This document shows positions 7,903-16,237 of a stretch of 64,000 nucleotides of DNA, in pieces. The notes under the pieces are model-generated. The model searched no databases. It saw only the letters and a program-made list of their open reading frames with translations, and was not told the DNA's origin. Both the position numbers and the translations under genes were made by a program. Positions within the stretch are counted from its first letter, which is position 1. The number at the start of each line of letters is the position of its first letter. Origin of the DNA: Chitinophagaceae bacterium (GTDB taxonomy: Bacteria > Bacteroidota > Bacteroidia > Chitinophagales > Chitinophagaceae); the NCBI GenBank assembly GCA_004028795.1, contig SAIW01000006.1, forward strand, positions 496,001-560,000, read 5' to 3'.

Positions 7903-10053
7903 ATGAAAAAAATGAAAAGTATTATTTATCTATACATACTATTTTTTTGTATAGCCGATTCTTTAGATGCTCAAGTAAGTGAAATATCAGATAAACTTAG
8001 AACCAGTGTAACAGAGAGTGTTAATCTTAAAAAAGTTTTTGATGATGTAATGAATAGTACTTTATGGGAAGCTGATGGTAATAAACTTAGAGCCTTATCC
8101 GGATCACTTGAAGGGCAAAGGGGTATTATCAATACACCTACAATTCAACACAACCCTATTTGTGCTGCTTATGCTTTAGCAGCATTTAAGCAAGCAATGT
8201 TTAGAGCATCTGCAAAAAAAGCTTTTATTCAATCTGTAAATGTTACCATTGATCTATTTACAGCGTATGCAAAGGTTACCGGTGCGAGTGATTTGGTAAA
8301 ACAATTATTAAAAGCAAGCATGCTTGCTACTGATTATTGGAATAGTAACAGCGAGGAAGAATTTAAAAAGAAAATAATAGATCAATTGAAAAAACAACTT
8401 ACAGAGTATATGAAAGGAACGGGAGTATATAAAAATTTATCAGACGAACTGAAAGGAATTGTAAATGATATTAAAAAAACGGTTCCCGGTGGAACTATGG
8501 AAGAAAAAGTCGAAAACTTTTTTTCCGATTTTGATAAATCATCCGAAAGTTATTTGTCAAAATCTTTAGGGGCTATATATCTACAAATGACCAGTTTAAA
8601 AACAAGAGAAATTTTAGATGATAAAAATGTCAAATTTGAGCCTTGTAGTGAAGTTAAAGTTCATATCTGGACGGAGCCTGATGTTTCTAATATAATAAGC
8701 CAAAATGGAGGTCAAAATTATCTTATGTATTTGGTAGCTCGAGGAAAGTGTAATTGCTTATATCCAACTGAACCAAATGGACTTAAAGATTGGTACGTAA
8801 AAGTTATGGTACCTGTTATTAATCCGGAAGTATTGGGTAATCTTACAACTGAAACTGCCACAGCCAATTTTAAAAGAGGTGATCCAATATGGGAGATACA
8901 TGCTAATTGCGGATGTACGACGCCTAATTATGATACAATACCACTTCAAGAATATATTTCCTCACCAACTGAAAACGAAAATCTAATTCCGCATATTTCA
9001 CCACAAGAAAGATTTAGAAGATACTGTGAAGAAAAGTGCAGCACAATTAATGACAAAGTTGATAGCATGGTAAAAGTGATTAATGATTCAATAGAAAAAA
9101 ATAATGATTTAATTGATACAATTGAAAGCCATAATAAAGTGATAAGAGAATTATATAAAAGTATAGAGGATCAGAAAACAAATCATAAAAGACTTTATGA
9201 TGATTTAATCGATAAGTATGAAGATTCAGTGAAAAACTTTGGCGAGACTAATAAAGAACATGTAAAAAAACTCAAAGAAAGAATAAAAGAACTTATAAAA
9301 GCGAGAGATAATATTGATGAAAATATGGCTAAAGATTTGGCGAATAAACAAAAACAGATTAATGGGTATCAAAACCAAAATGCTAAAGATTCTGCTGCCG
9401 CAATTAAAAGCCAAACAGTTATTGCTAAACTAAGAACAGATCTAAAGCCACTATTGGAGGAACAAAAAATTTGTTGGGCAAACTGTGAAAAGCTTGCAGG
9501 GAAAGGACCTGATGCGGAAGGTTTTCAACCACCACACCTTGAGGAGCGAATAAAAAAGCAAAAAATAATCGCAGTGTATTCGGGTGTACGCCTAAGCAAT
9601 GAAGACAGTCAACCCAAATTCAATACAACCGGTGTGGTAGTGGGAGCTGCGGTACAAGTGGCCAAAAAAATAAGCGTTAATGCAAATATTGGTATTACCA
9701 GTGGTTCAAACAATGGCGTTAAATACAATAAAACAACCATTGTTACGGGCAGTAGTTTCTATCCATTAGGAACCACTACTAATAAAAGTGGTGGGCAGTT
9801 AAAAGTTATTCCCTCTATTACTGTAATGGCTGGTACTAGTATTTTAAAAAGCAGTGCAAGCGGTTTTTCAGCCACTGCAAATTCTTTTACTTATCAAATA
9901 AATGGTGATGTTCAATTTCCCGTAAACCTTAAAATACCAAATGCACAGACAAGTATATTTGTATCAGCCGGGTTATTACATACAAGTTTTTATTCATCTG
10001 GGCAATCGAATATAAATGTTGATGCAGGAATAAAAGTTGCATTTGGAAAATAA
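7903..10053 (+). CDS. Exported protein with long coiled coil and C-terminal barrel-like domain, function unknown
   Basis: The 716-residue protein has a signal peptide (MKKMKSIIYLYILFFCIADS, cleavage after DAQ). Residues 25-230 look alpha-helical. Residues 245-345 hold a cysteine-bearing segment (GKCNCLYP, NCGCTTP). About residues 370-520 form a highly charged coiled coil broken by Cys pairs (YCEEKC, ICWANC). The last ~150 residues are Ser/Thr/Gly-rich with alternating beta strands ending in GIKVAFGK, like a small outer-membrane beta barrel. I recognise no family. A surface or envelope-spanning structural role is plausible but unproven. A strong terminator follows 15 bp after the stop. Codon use looks like that of its neighbours. 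Confidence 0.7.
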   Translation: MKKMKSIIYLYILFFCIADSLDAQVSEISDKLRTSVTESVNLKKVFDDVMNSTLWEADGNKLRALSGSLEGQRGIINTPTIQHNPICAAYALAAFKQAMFRASAKKAFIQSVNVTIDLFTAYAKVTGASDLVKQLLKASMLATDYWNSNSEEEFKKKIIDQLKKQLTEYMKGTGVYKNLSDELKGIVNDIKKTVPGGTMEEKVENFFSDFDKSSESYLSKSLGAIYLQMTSLKTREILDDKNVKFEPCSEVKVHIWTEPDVSNIISQNGGQNYLMYLVARGKCNCLYPTEPNGLKDWYVKVMVPVINPEVLGNLTTETATANFKRGDPIWEIHANCGCTTPNYDTIPLQEYISSPTENENLIPHISPQERFRRYCEEKCSTINDKVDSMVKVINDSIEKNNDLIDTIESHNKVIRELYKSIEDQKTNHKRLYDDLIDKYEDSVKNFGETNKEHVKKLKERIKELIKARDNIDENMAKDLANKQKQINGYQNQNAKDSAAAIKSQTVIAKLRTDLKPLLEEQKICWANCEKLAGKGPDAEGFQPPHLEERIKKQKIIAVYSGVRLSNEDSQPKFNTTGVVVGAAVQVAKKISVNANIGITSGSNNGVKYNKTTIVTGSSFYPLGTTTNKSGGQLKVIPSITVMAGTSILKSSASGFSATANSFTYQINGDVQFPVNLKIPNAQTSIFVSAGLLHTSFYSSGQSNINVDAGIKVAFGK

Positions 10054-10068
10054 AAATTGTTTCTTCTT

Positions 10069-10102
10069 AAAGGCGTTTTAGATTTTTATCTAAAACGCCT
10101 TT
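10069..10102 (+). terminator. Rho-independent terminator after the coiled-coil protein gene
   Basis: AAAGGCGTTTTAGAT pairs perfectly with ATCTAAAACGCCTTT across a 4-base loop, giving a 15-bp stem. A TATAT-rich tract follows. Confidence 0.85.
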
Positions 10103-10682
10103 ATATATTGTTCTTTATTTCATTACTCAAACCTTTTTCACCCAATCATCTTGTATGAATAAACTCAAAATTTCTTAAGAAATAAAAATTAGTAATGGAA
10201 TGAATAGCACCAACAAAACGGCTACAAAAAGCAAAAGAAACTTGTTGAGAAACAGCAGAAATATTATAAAACTGTACGGATTTGATACCGGCTTCTTTCT
10301 AAGACAGGATATGAACAAACTTGCTTTAAGAAGTGTTTCAAAGAAATTAGTAACAGAGTCGTAATATGATTTTATAAACCCACTCGAATTACATCAGCAA
10401 AGTTGAAAAGCCATTCATATTTTCTTGGATATCGCTTGTATTATCCCCTCTCTTTGATGATTGGTTGAAAATCGGAATTAATTATTGAACAGGTATAATC
10501 TGTTTCAAGCGAATAAATTTTTTATACCCCTTTCTAAAATTCGACAATTATATACTATGCTTCTTTAATATTGCCTCGCCTCCAATTTCACTGTTACGAT
10601 TTTCTCACTCTATGCATCATCGTATAATTAAGAATCATATGGTATTATGAAACAAAAATTGATTCATAAAATGTAAAAAGAA
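10103..10682. other. Non-coding stretch with no recognised gene
   Basis: About 580 bases without a convincing gene. A 54-codon ORF at 10200..10364 (plus) starts MNSTNKTATKSKRNLLRNSR; it is basic, low in complexity and lacks a recognisable domain or clear promoter, so I do not call it. No tRNA, repeat copy or insertion-sequence end is visible. The region could be decayed sequence or hold an unrecognised small RNA. Confidence 0.5.
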
Positions 10683-10725
10683 AAATAGTTAATACCTATT
10701 TTAAGTAAATAAGTATTAACTATTT
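10683..10725 (-). terminator. Hairpin terminator of the heptapeptide-repeat protein gene
   Basis: AAATAGTTAATAC and GTATTAACTATTT form a perfect 13-bp AT-rich stem with a 17-base loop. It lies 33 bp beyond the stop codon of the minus-strand gene. The sequence that follows on the minus strand is T-rich. Confidence 0.65.
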
Positions 10726-10758
10726 CAAATTGAGTGATGTGCTATTTCCAATTTATCA

Positions 10759-11253
10759 TTAAAAATTCTTAGCGTCCTTACTTAAGTCTTTTTTATCTTT
10801 CCCTAAGTCCTTTTTATCTTTTGATAAATCTTTCTTATCTGCGTTTAAATCCTTTTTTTCAGCATTTAATTTCTTTACATCAGCATTTCTATCTTTCGCA
10901 TCTTTACTCATGTCTTTTTTAATTCCATTAATTTGATTTTGTTCCTTTTGTGCATCAGTATAGTCGTGCTTAGCAGCATCTGCATCCCTTGCTTTTCTGT
11001 CCTTATTTAATTGAGATTTATCATTATTAATGTCCTTATTATCATTACTGATATCCTTTTTAGTTGCTTTGATTTCAGATTGGTCTTTCTTAATATCTGC
11101 TCTATCATGCTGAATATCTTTTCTATCATGCTGAATATCTTTCATATCATGTTTAATATCAGCCGATTTTGAAGACTTTGGTTTTGCTTGTGCGTTAAGC
11201 ATAGTTGTTGAAGTGATAGCAATAATTGCTAGTAATAAAAATTTAGTTTTCAT
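10759..11253 (-). CDS. Exported Asp/Lys-rich heptapeptide-repeat protein, function unknown
   Basis: The 164-residue protein has a signal peptide ending in MLNAQA (residues 1-23). The rest is built almost entirely of seven-residue units such as KDIQHDR, KDINNDK, LNADKKD, LSKDKKD and LGKDKKD. One aliphatic residue per heptad sits in an otherwise Asp/Lys/Asn/Gln sequence, with no Cys, Trp or Pro in the repeat part. This gives an extended, highly charged helix or disordered chain, reminiscent of LEA-type or other hydrophilic stress proteins; that comparison is composition only. It is monocistronic with its own terminator and is divergent from the Thr-rich barrel gene across a 214-bp region. Confidence 0.75.
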   Translation of the reverse strand: MKTKFLLLAIIAITSTTMLNAQAKPKSSKSADIKHDMKDIQHDRKDIQHDRADIKKDQSEIKATKKDISNDNKDINNDKSQLNKDRKARDADAAKHDYTDAQKEQNQINGIKKDMSKDAKDRNADVKKLNAEKKDLNADKKDLSKDKKDLGKDKKDLSKDAKNF

Positions 11254-11467
11254 GACTTATAGGTTTAATTGTTTTAAAATAAAATCAAAGAAGAGACGCT
11301 TTAACTATTTTGAAGTTTAAAATATCTGTTCAAATTTTTTGTCCTTATAAAATTATTAACAATTAGTTGTTTAAATAATTAATTTTCAGTTAACAAACCG
11401 TAATTATTAAAAAAAGAAGCACTTTTCGAGTCTTATTTTCAGTGTATTACAATTTTAAATTAATACT

Positions 11468-12436
11468 ATGAAAAGATATTACACAATTATACTTTTTATT
11501 TTTTTTCTAAATATTTCTCTTACAAACATCAGAGCACAAGATTCAACTATTAATAACAAGAATGATTCATCTTCCTTAAAGATAAAACATGGGCTTTTTA
11601 AAACTCAATTAAGTTATTTATCTAATTCTGCATTTAATGGCAGAGTCGATTCTTTGCCAATACCCTATTTAAATTATTCCATCAAATATTTAAATTACAA
11701 AGGTTTTTATATCAGTAGCAATGCGTCATTACTTATTAGTTCATACGCTCAAAGAATAGATCTCTTTAATATTGAAGCCGGATACGAAGCAGATATCAAT
11801 AAAAATATTTCAGTTTCTATTGTTGGAACCAAAGATTTTTATAATCCCAAAAGCACAGCTATAAAGTCGGAAACAGTAGGTAGTTTAAATGCTGCCATAG
11901 CCTACAATTCAAAATATCTTAACTTTTCTATGGGTAGTGACATTCTTTTTACAACCGGTAAAACTGATTATCTACTTAATTTAAGTTTATCACATGAGTT
12001 TAGTTTTGTTGATGACCAGTTTAACATAGAGCCAACACTAAGTTCAAATTTTGGTACCAGGTATTATCATGATAGATATATTACAGTAAGACAGAAAAAA
12101 AATGGTAAATCATCTGCAGGATCTTCAACTACTACTACAACCTCGGGAATCTCGACTATTACCACAACAACAACAGTAAACTCAAATAACCCTGAACAAT
12201 ATGTTGTTATGGATTATGAATTATCTCTCCCGATTTATTATTATGGAAAGAAATGGGGCTTATTTTTCACCCCCACATTTGCAATACCGCAAAGCCCGAT
12301 AACTTATATTACTACAACCACTACTACCACAACCACAAATAACGTATCTAATACAACAAGTAAGAAGAGTTTATTTGATGAAGACATAACAAACATTTTT
12401 TATGTAGAGGCAGGGATATTTTTTAAGTTTAAATAA
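11468..12436 (+). CDS. Exported outer-membrane barrel-like protein with Thr-rich tracts
   Basis: The 322-residue protein has a signal peptide (residues 1-24, ending IRAQ). It then shows alternating aromatic/polar strands typical of outer-membrane barrels (for example GFYISSNASLLISSYAQ and NISVSIVGTKDFYNP) and ends in YVEAGIFFKFK, with a C-terminal aromatic. Two loops are nearly pure threonine: one around residues 216-240 (STTTTTSG, STITTTTTV) and one around 278-292 (ITTTTTTTTTNN). The Thr tracts come from ACT/ACC/ACA codon mixtures, so they are not simple DNA homopolymers. I know of no named family. A pore or adhesin-like role is possible but not shown. Confidence 0.65.
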   Translation: MKRYYTIILFIFFLNISLTNIRAQDSTINNKNDSSSLKIKHGLFKTQLSYLSNSAFNGRVDSLPIPYLNYSIKYLNYKGFYISSNASLLISSYAQRIDLFNIEAGYEADINKNISVSIVGTKDFYNPKSTAIKSETVGSLNAAIAYNSKYLNFSMGSDILFTTGKTDYLLNLSLSHEFSFVDDQFNIEPTLSSNFGTRYYHDRYITVRQKKNGKSSAGSSTTTTTSGISTITTTTTVNSNNPEQYVVMDYELSLPIYYYGKKWGLFFTPTFAIPQSPITYITTTTTTTTTNNVSNTTSKKSLFDEDITNIFYVEAGIFFKFK

Positions 12437-12592
12437 AAATTTATTAATAATTTTTTTAATTCACCCTATCATATCATATAGGTGTAATTTCGTAACACCA
12501 ACATCGCAATTTTCTTATAAAAGAAAAATTAGTAAAAGAAATTCTCTGAGAATCAACAGTGACACTGTAAAATCTGCAACAATTTTTGCCGG

Positions 12593-13975
12593 CTATTTTC
12601 CGATACAAAATTTACTGAAAATAAAATCCAACTGATCTTCATTTGTAACCTCACCGGTTATTAAACCTAAATAATGTAAACATTGGCGAATATCTAATGC
12701 TAACAAATCTCCTGAAATGTTTTGCTGTAAAGCATTCCACACATCTTCTAATGAAGCAAATAATTTTTGTAATGCCTCAAAGTGTCGTGCATTAGTAACT
12801 ACAGTATCTTCTGTTTTTAAATCTCCGTGAATGGTTGATGCTACTAATTGCTTTTTAAATTCTTCAATATACTTATTGGTTTTAGCGGCAATAAAAATGA
12901 TTTCTTTTTTAGTGTTGAATATTGTTTCGGCAGCAATTTCTTGCTCATCAATCTTATTACCTACTAATAAGTATTGAATATTTTGAGTAATGAAATTTTG
13001 CTCAATGTTTCTTAATTCATCATTGCTCATTGCATTCACATCAAACAAATAAATTACAATATCTGCATTATTCATTTTCTCAATACTCCGTTCAACACCA
13101 ATAGTTTCAATAATATCAGCAGTATGTTCACGTATACCTGCAGTATCAATTAACCTGAATAAAACGCCATCAATATTTAAAACTTCTTCAATCGTATCTC
13201 TTGTGGTGCCTGCAATTTCACTTACTATGGCTCTATCTTCATTTAATAAGGCATTTAATAAAGTTGATTTACCTGCATTTGGTTTACCTATAATAGCAAC
13301 CTGAACGCCATTTTTAATTACATTGCCTAAAGCAAATGACTGTATTAAACTATTTACGTTTTTTTGTAATACATTAATTAAATTGTCTAACTGTTGCCTG
13401 TCTGCAAACGTTACATCTTCCTGCGAAAAATCCAATTCCAATTCAATTAAGGCAGAGAATTTTATTAACTCTTCTCTCAGTGCTTTTAATTGACTTGAAA
13501 ATTTTCCACGCATATTTTTCAGTGCTGTGTTGCGGCTGGCTTCTGTATTGCTGGCAATTAAATCTGCTACTGCTTCTGCCTGTGTTAAATCTAACTTCCC
13601 GTTTAAGAAAGCTCTTTGTGTAAACTCACCCGCTTTTGCCAATCTTGCTCCTTTAGCAATGATAGTATTGATTATTTTTTCCTGAATGAATGGAGAACCA
13701 TGTGTACTTATTTCAATAACATCTTCTCCTGTATAAGATTTGGGAGTTTTGAATAAAGAAAGTACCACTTCATCTAATACTTCATCATTGTTTTTCAGTA
13801 AACCAACATGTAATGTATGTGATGGTTGATTCAATAAATTTTTTGAAGGGAACAGTTCATTGATAATTTTAAAAGTATCACTCCCGCTAACTCTGATTAC
13901 ACCAATAGCACCTATACCCGGTGCTGTTGCTAACGCTACAATAGTATCATTCCATCCGCCCAATTTTCCTAACAT
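12593..13975 (-). CDS. mnmE: tRNA uridine-5-carboxymethylaminomethyl modification GTPase
   Basis: The 460-residue length is typical. The N-terminal domain begins with NDTIVALATAPGIGAIGVIR and includes SYTGEDVIEISTHGS. The inserted Ras-like GTPase domain has G1 GKPNAGKST (near residue 230), G2 AGTTRDT, G3 DTAGIREH and G4 NKID. The C-terminus carries the essential FCIGK with its cysteine. MnmE works with MnmG to make cmnm5U at the wobble position of certain tRNAs. The gene stands alone on the minus strand, downstream of the tonB operon and separated from it by a terminator. Confidence 0.97.
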   Translation of the reverse strand: MLGKLGGWNDTIVALATAPGIGAIGVIRVSGSDTFKIINELFPSKNLLNQPSHTLHVGLLKNNDEVLDEVVLSLFKTPKSYTGEDVIEISTHGSPFIQEKIINTIIAKGARLAKAGEFTQRAFLNGKLDLTQAEAVADLIASNTEASRNTALKNMRGKFSSQLKALREELIKFSALIELELDFSQEDVTFADRQQLDNLINVLQKNVNSLIQSFALGNVIKNGVQVAIIGKPNAGKSTLLNALLNEDRAIVSEIAGTTRDTIEEVLNIDGVLFRLIDTAGIREHTADIIETIGVERSIEKMNNADIVIYLFDVNAMSNDELRNIEQNFITQNIQYLLVGNKIDEQEIAAETIFNTKKEIIFIAAKTNKYIEEFKKQLVASTIHGDLKTEDTVVTNARHFEALQKLFASLEDVWNALQQNISGDLLALDIRQCLHYLGLITGEVTNEDQLDFIFSKFCIGK

Positions 13976-14016
13976 GAAAATTTTTTGTAAAAATAGTTAT
14001 TGATGCACTAACATTA

Positions 14017-14043
14017 AAAAAGCCCCGCAAAAGCGAGGCTTTA
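14017..14043 (-). terminator. Terminator of the ExbB-ExbD-ExbD-TonB operon
   Basis: On the minus strand AAAGCCTCGC and GCGGGGCTTT form a GC-rich stem around a short T-rich loop, followed by a T-run. It lies 23 bp past the tonB stop and before the mnmE start at 13975. Confidence 0.85.
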
Positions 14044-14065
14044 ATATGAAAAGAAAATTTAGTTA

Positions 14066-14896
14066 TTATTCTTCAGAAACCTGGAATGTTATACCTTGTT
14101 TATGACGGTAAATTACTTTACGTCCGTTTTGAACAGCAGGTGTCCATTTGGGTCCTTTTTTAATTACACGAATTGCTTCGTCTTTTGTACCATAACCTGG
14201 ATCATTCTCTGCAGATACATCACTTATGTTTCCTTCTTTATCTACAATGAAAGTTACATAAACTGTGTATTTACCCGGAGGGGCTCCATTGTCAACAGGA
14301 ATACTGCTGTTTAAAGTACGTTGCAAATATTTCTGCCATCCCGCAATACCGCCCGGAAATTCAGCAGGTATCTGTACAACAGTAAATACTTTATCATAAT
14401 CTTCTTCCTGTTTAGGTGCTTCTACAATTCCTGAACCTTTGCTTTCAACAACCGGAGCAACAACACCTAAATCTTTTTCACCTTCCTGATTAATAGTACC
14501 GATTTTGGTTTCTTCTAATTTTTCTACGTCTTTAATTTCATCTTCTTTTTTTACTTCCTCATCCTTCACAATTTTGGGAGGAGTGAATTTAGTAATCTCC
14601 ACTTTAGGAGGTTCTTGCTTTGGCGGAGGTGGTGGAGGTGGCTCAGGTTTTTTCTCATCTTGCTTTACGGCTTCAAGATTCATATCTTGTACAAAAACTT
14701 GTGCCTTAGGCTTTTTGATAGAATTGGCCAAAATACTACCTATTAGCAAAAGCAAACAAAGAGAAATAGTACCTACAACTGCATATGTAATACGCCTGTT
14801 ATAAGTTTTACGCAGGTCATAAGCACCATAAGCTTTATTACGGCCCTCGAAAAGAATATCGAGAATGTCTGCGGTTAAAATTTTATTTGTTTCCAT
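14066..14896 (-). CDS. tonB: Energy transducer TonB
   Basis: The 276-residue protein begins with the Bacteroidota-type cytoplasmic leader LDILFEGRNKAYGAYDLRK, then a membrane helix (about 35-58). A proline/lysine/glutamate spacer contains EPPPPPPPKQEPP. The C-terminal TonB domain (about 185-276) has AEFPGGIAGWQKYLQ, YVTFIVDKEGNISDV and PKWTPAVQNGRKV. TonB passes energy from the ExbB/ExbD proton channel to outer-membrane TonB-dependent receptors. It is the last gene of an operon with exbB and two exbD genes. A second TonB of the same type lies at 41465..42295. Confidence 0.95.
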   Translation of the reverse strand: METNKILTADILDILFEGRNKAYGAYDLRKTYNRRITYAVVGTISLCLLLLIGSILANSIKKPKAQVFVQDMNLEAVKQDEKKPEPPPPPPPKQEPPKVEITKFTPPKIVKDEEVKKEDEIKDVEKLEETKIGTINQEGEKDLGVVAPVVESKGSGIVEAPKQEEDYDKVFTVVQIPAEFPGGIAGWQKYLQRTLNSSIPVDNGAPPGKYTVYVTFIVDKEGNISDVSAENDPGYGTKDEAIRVIKKGPKWTPAVQNGRKVIYRHKQGITFQVSEE

Positions 14897-14941
14897 AAAT
14901 AGTTTTTTATTGAGATGCAGTGCTGATAATTATTCCACAAA

Positions 14942-15496
14942 TTATTTAGCCTGACCCTCTGTTACGTGTACTAATTGGCTTTCTACTTCTGATATATCAA
15001 CCAATGCATATTTTTTTACAACATTGATAGACATTTCATCTAATATATCAACCACATTTTTGTATTTGCATTCACTATCAGGTTTAATAACAACAACAAA
15101 ATCATCAGGAGGAGTGTTTGCTTTTTTTCTGATAATAACAGAACGTATTCCCTCATCACTGTTACCGAAGTTTGATGATTTAAATTTTGCAGAAGCATTG
15201 TTGTTATCTAACTGACCTTCATAATAAAACACATGATTGTCTTTACCAAGTAGTATGGTTATAACACCGGATTCTTTTGCTTTATTCTGGTCTTCAGGTT
15301 TATCTGCATCTTTAGGCAGGTTCAGCTTAAAGGCTGTTGCCTGACTCATTGTTGTAGTAAAAATGAAGAATGTAATAAGCAGGAAACCTAAATCCACCAT
15401 TGGAGTTAAATCCACACGAGTAGATAGCTTTTTACCTTTTTTAACGCCCGGCCCTTTTTTATGACCGCCGCCGGACGAGGTATCCATTTCTGCCAT
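14942..15496 (-). CDS. exbD: ExbD/TolR family biopolymer transport protein (second ExbD)
   Basis: The 184-residue protein has a short cytoplasmic Lys/Gly-rich start and the conserved membrane helix STRVDLTPMVDLGFLLITFF, whose Asp is the proton-carrying residue in this family. A periplasmic domain follows, with GVITILLGKDNHVFYYEG and DDFVVVIKPDSECKYKNVV. It works with ExbB and TonB. It lies 29 bp downstream of a different ExbD; two unequal ExbD genes in one operon are common in Bacteroidota. Confidence 0.93.
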   Translation of the reverse strand: MAEMDTSSGGGHKKGPGVKKGKKLSTRVDLTPMVDLGFLLITFFIFTTTMSQATAFKLNLPKDADKPEDQNKAKESGVITILLGKDNHVFYYEGQLDNNNASAKFKSSNFGNSDEGIRSVIIRKKANTPPDDFVVVIKPDSECKYKNVVDILDEMSINVVKKYALVDISEVESQLVHVTEGQAK

Positions 15497-15525
15497 GATA
15501 CAATATTTTAGTTAGTTAATCTTGT

Positions 15526-16179
15526 TTACTTTTTAACTTCTTCCTTTGGTTGTCTATATAAATCCGTGCCAACAGGTATAGATTCCGGATTTGTTACCAT
15601 TTGAAACTTTAAGAAATCGTTTTTCTTAAGGGCTTTTACAACGGCATCAAATGAAGGGTATTTTGCATCGTTATCTCCTTTCAATAAAATATTAATTTTT
15701 TTGGTTGGAGAGGCTTCATATGCACTGTGTATTATTCCCATCCATTCAATCATTTCGTTAGGGCCTTTTGTACTATCAACAGGAATACCTGGTAAAGCAT
15801 CTCCTTTTAAACTTTCTTTAGGCAAAGCTAAAAATTGAGGAAGATTGCTGAAAGATGAACCAAAAAACTCAGCCTTTTTAAATGCTGCTGCATCTAATGT
15901 TAAGCCCTTTTGTTTATTGATTATTTCAACCATTGCACCTTTAATAGTTTCATCATCTAACCCTAAAAATACTTTACCGTTTCTGTCGATGGTAATTAAA
16001 ACGATATCCTTATCGGGAGCTACTTTAGAAGCTACTGAGCTTGGTGTTGTAACAGTAATGGCTTCTGAAGGCTTAAATTTTGTTGTTAAAATGAAGAACG
16101 ACAACAAAAGAAAAGCCACATCACACATCGCTGTCATGTCAATGCTCGTACTCTTTCGTGGCAATTTAGGTCTTGACAT
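15526..16179 (-). CDS. exbD: ExbD/TolR family biopolymer transport protein (first ExbD)
   Basis: The 217-residue protein starts with the canonical segment STSIDMTAMCDVAFLLLSFF, including the conserved membrane Asp. The periplasmic part is longer than in the other ExbD, with an insert at residues 85-135, and ends with INILLKGDNDAKYPSFDAVV. It forms the proton-driven stator with ExbB. The 58-bp gap from exbB and 29-bp gap to the next exbD support one transcript. Confidence 0.93.
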   Translation of the reverse strand: MSRPKLPRKSTSIDMTAMCDVAFLLLSFFILTTKFKPSEAITVTTPSSVASKVAPDKDIVLITIDRNGKVFLGLDDETIKGAMVEIINKQKGLTLDAAAFKKAEFFGSSFSNLPQFLALPKESLKGDALPGIPVDSTKGPNEMIEWMGIIHSAYEASPTKKINILLKGDNDAKYPSFDAVVKALKKNDFLKFQMVTNPESIPVGTDLYRQPKEEVKK

Positions 16180-16237
16180 TTTTTTAAATTTTTATTTCAC
16201 TAATTAAGATTCAAAACTTTAAAATTTCCACAAACTA

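Noticed and set aside
10200-10364. 54-codon ORF in the non-coding stretch
   Set aside because: Basic, low-complexity product with no domain, signal or clear promoter; kept only as a note.
12107-12336. Phase-variable simple repeats in the Thr-rich barrel gene
   Set aside because: The tracts use mixed codons and change in units of three, so they cannot switch the frame.
15845-16207. 120-codon frame opposite the first exbD
   Set aside because: Shadow of ExbD; no domain or start context.
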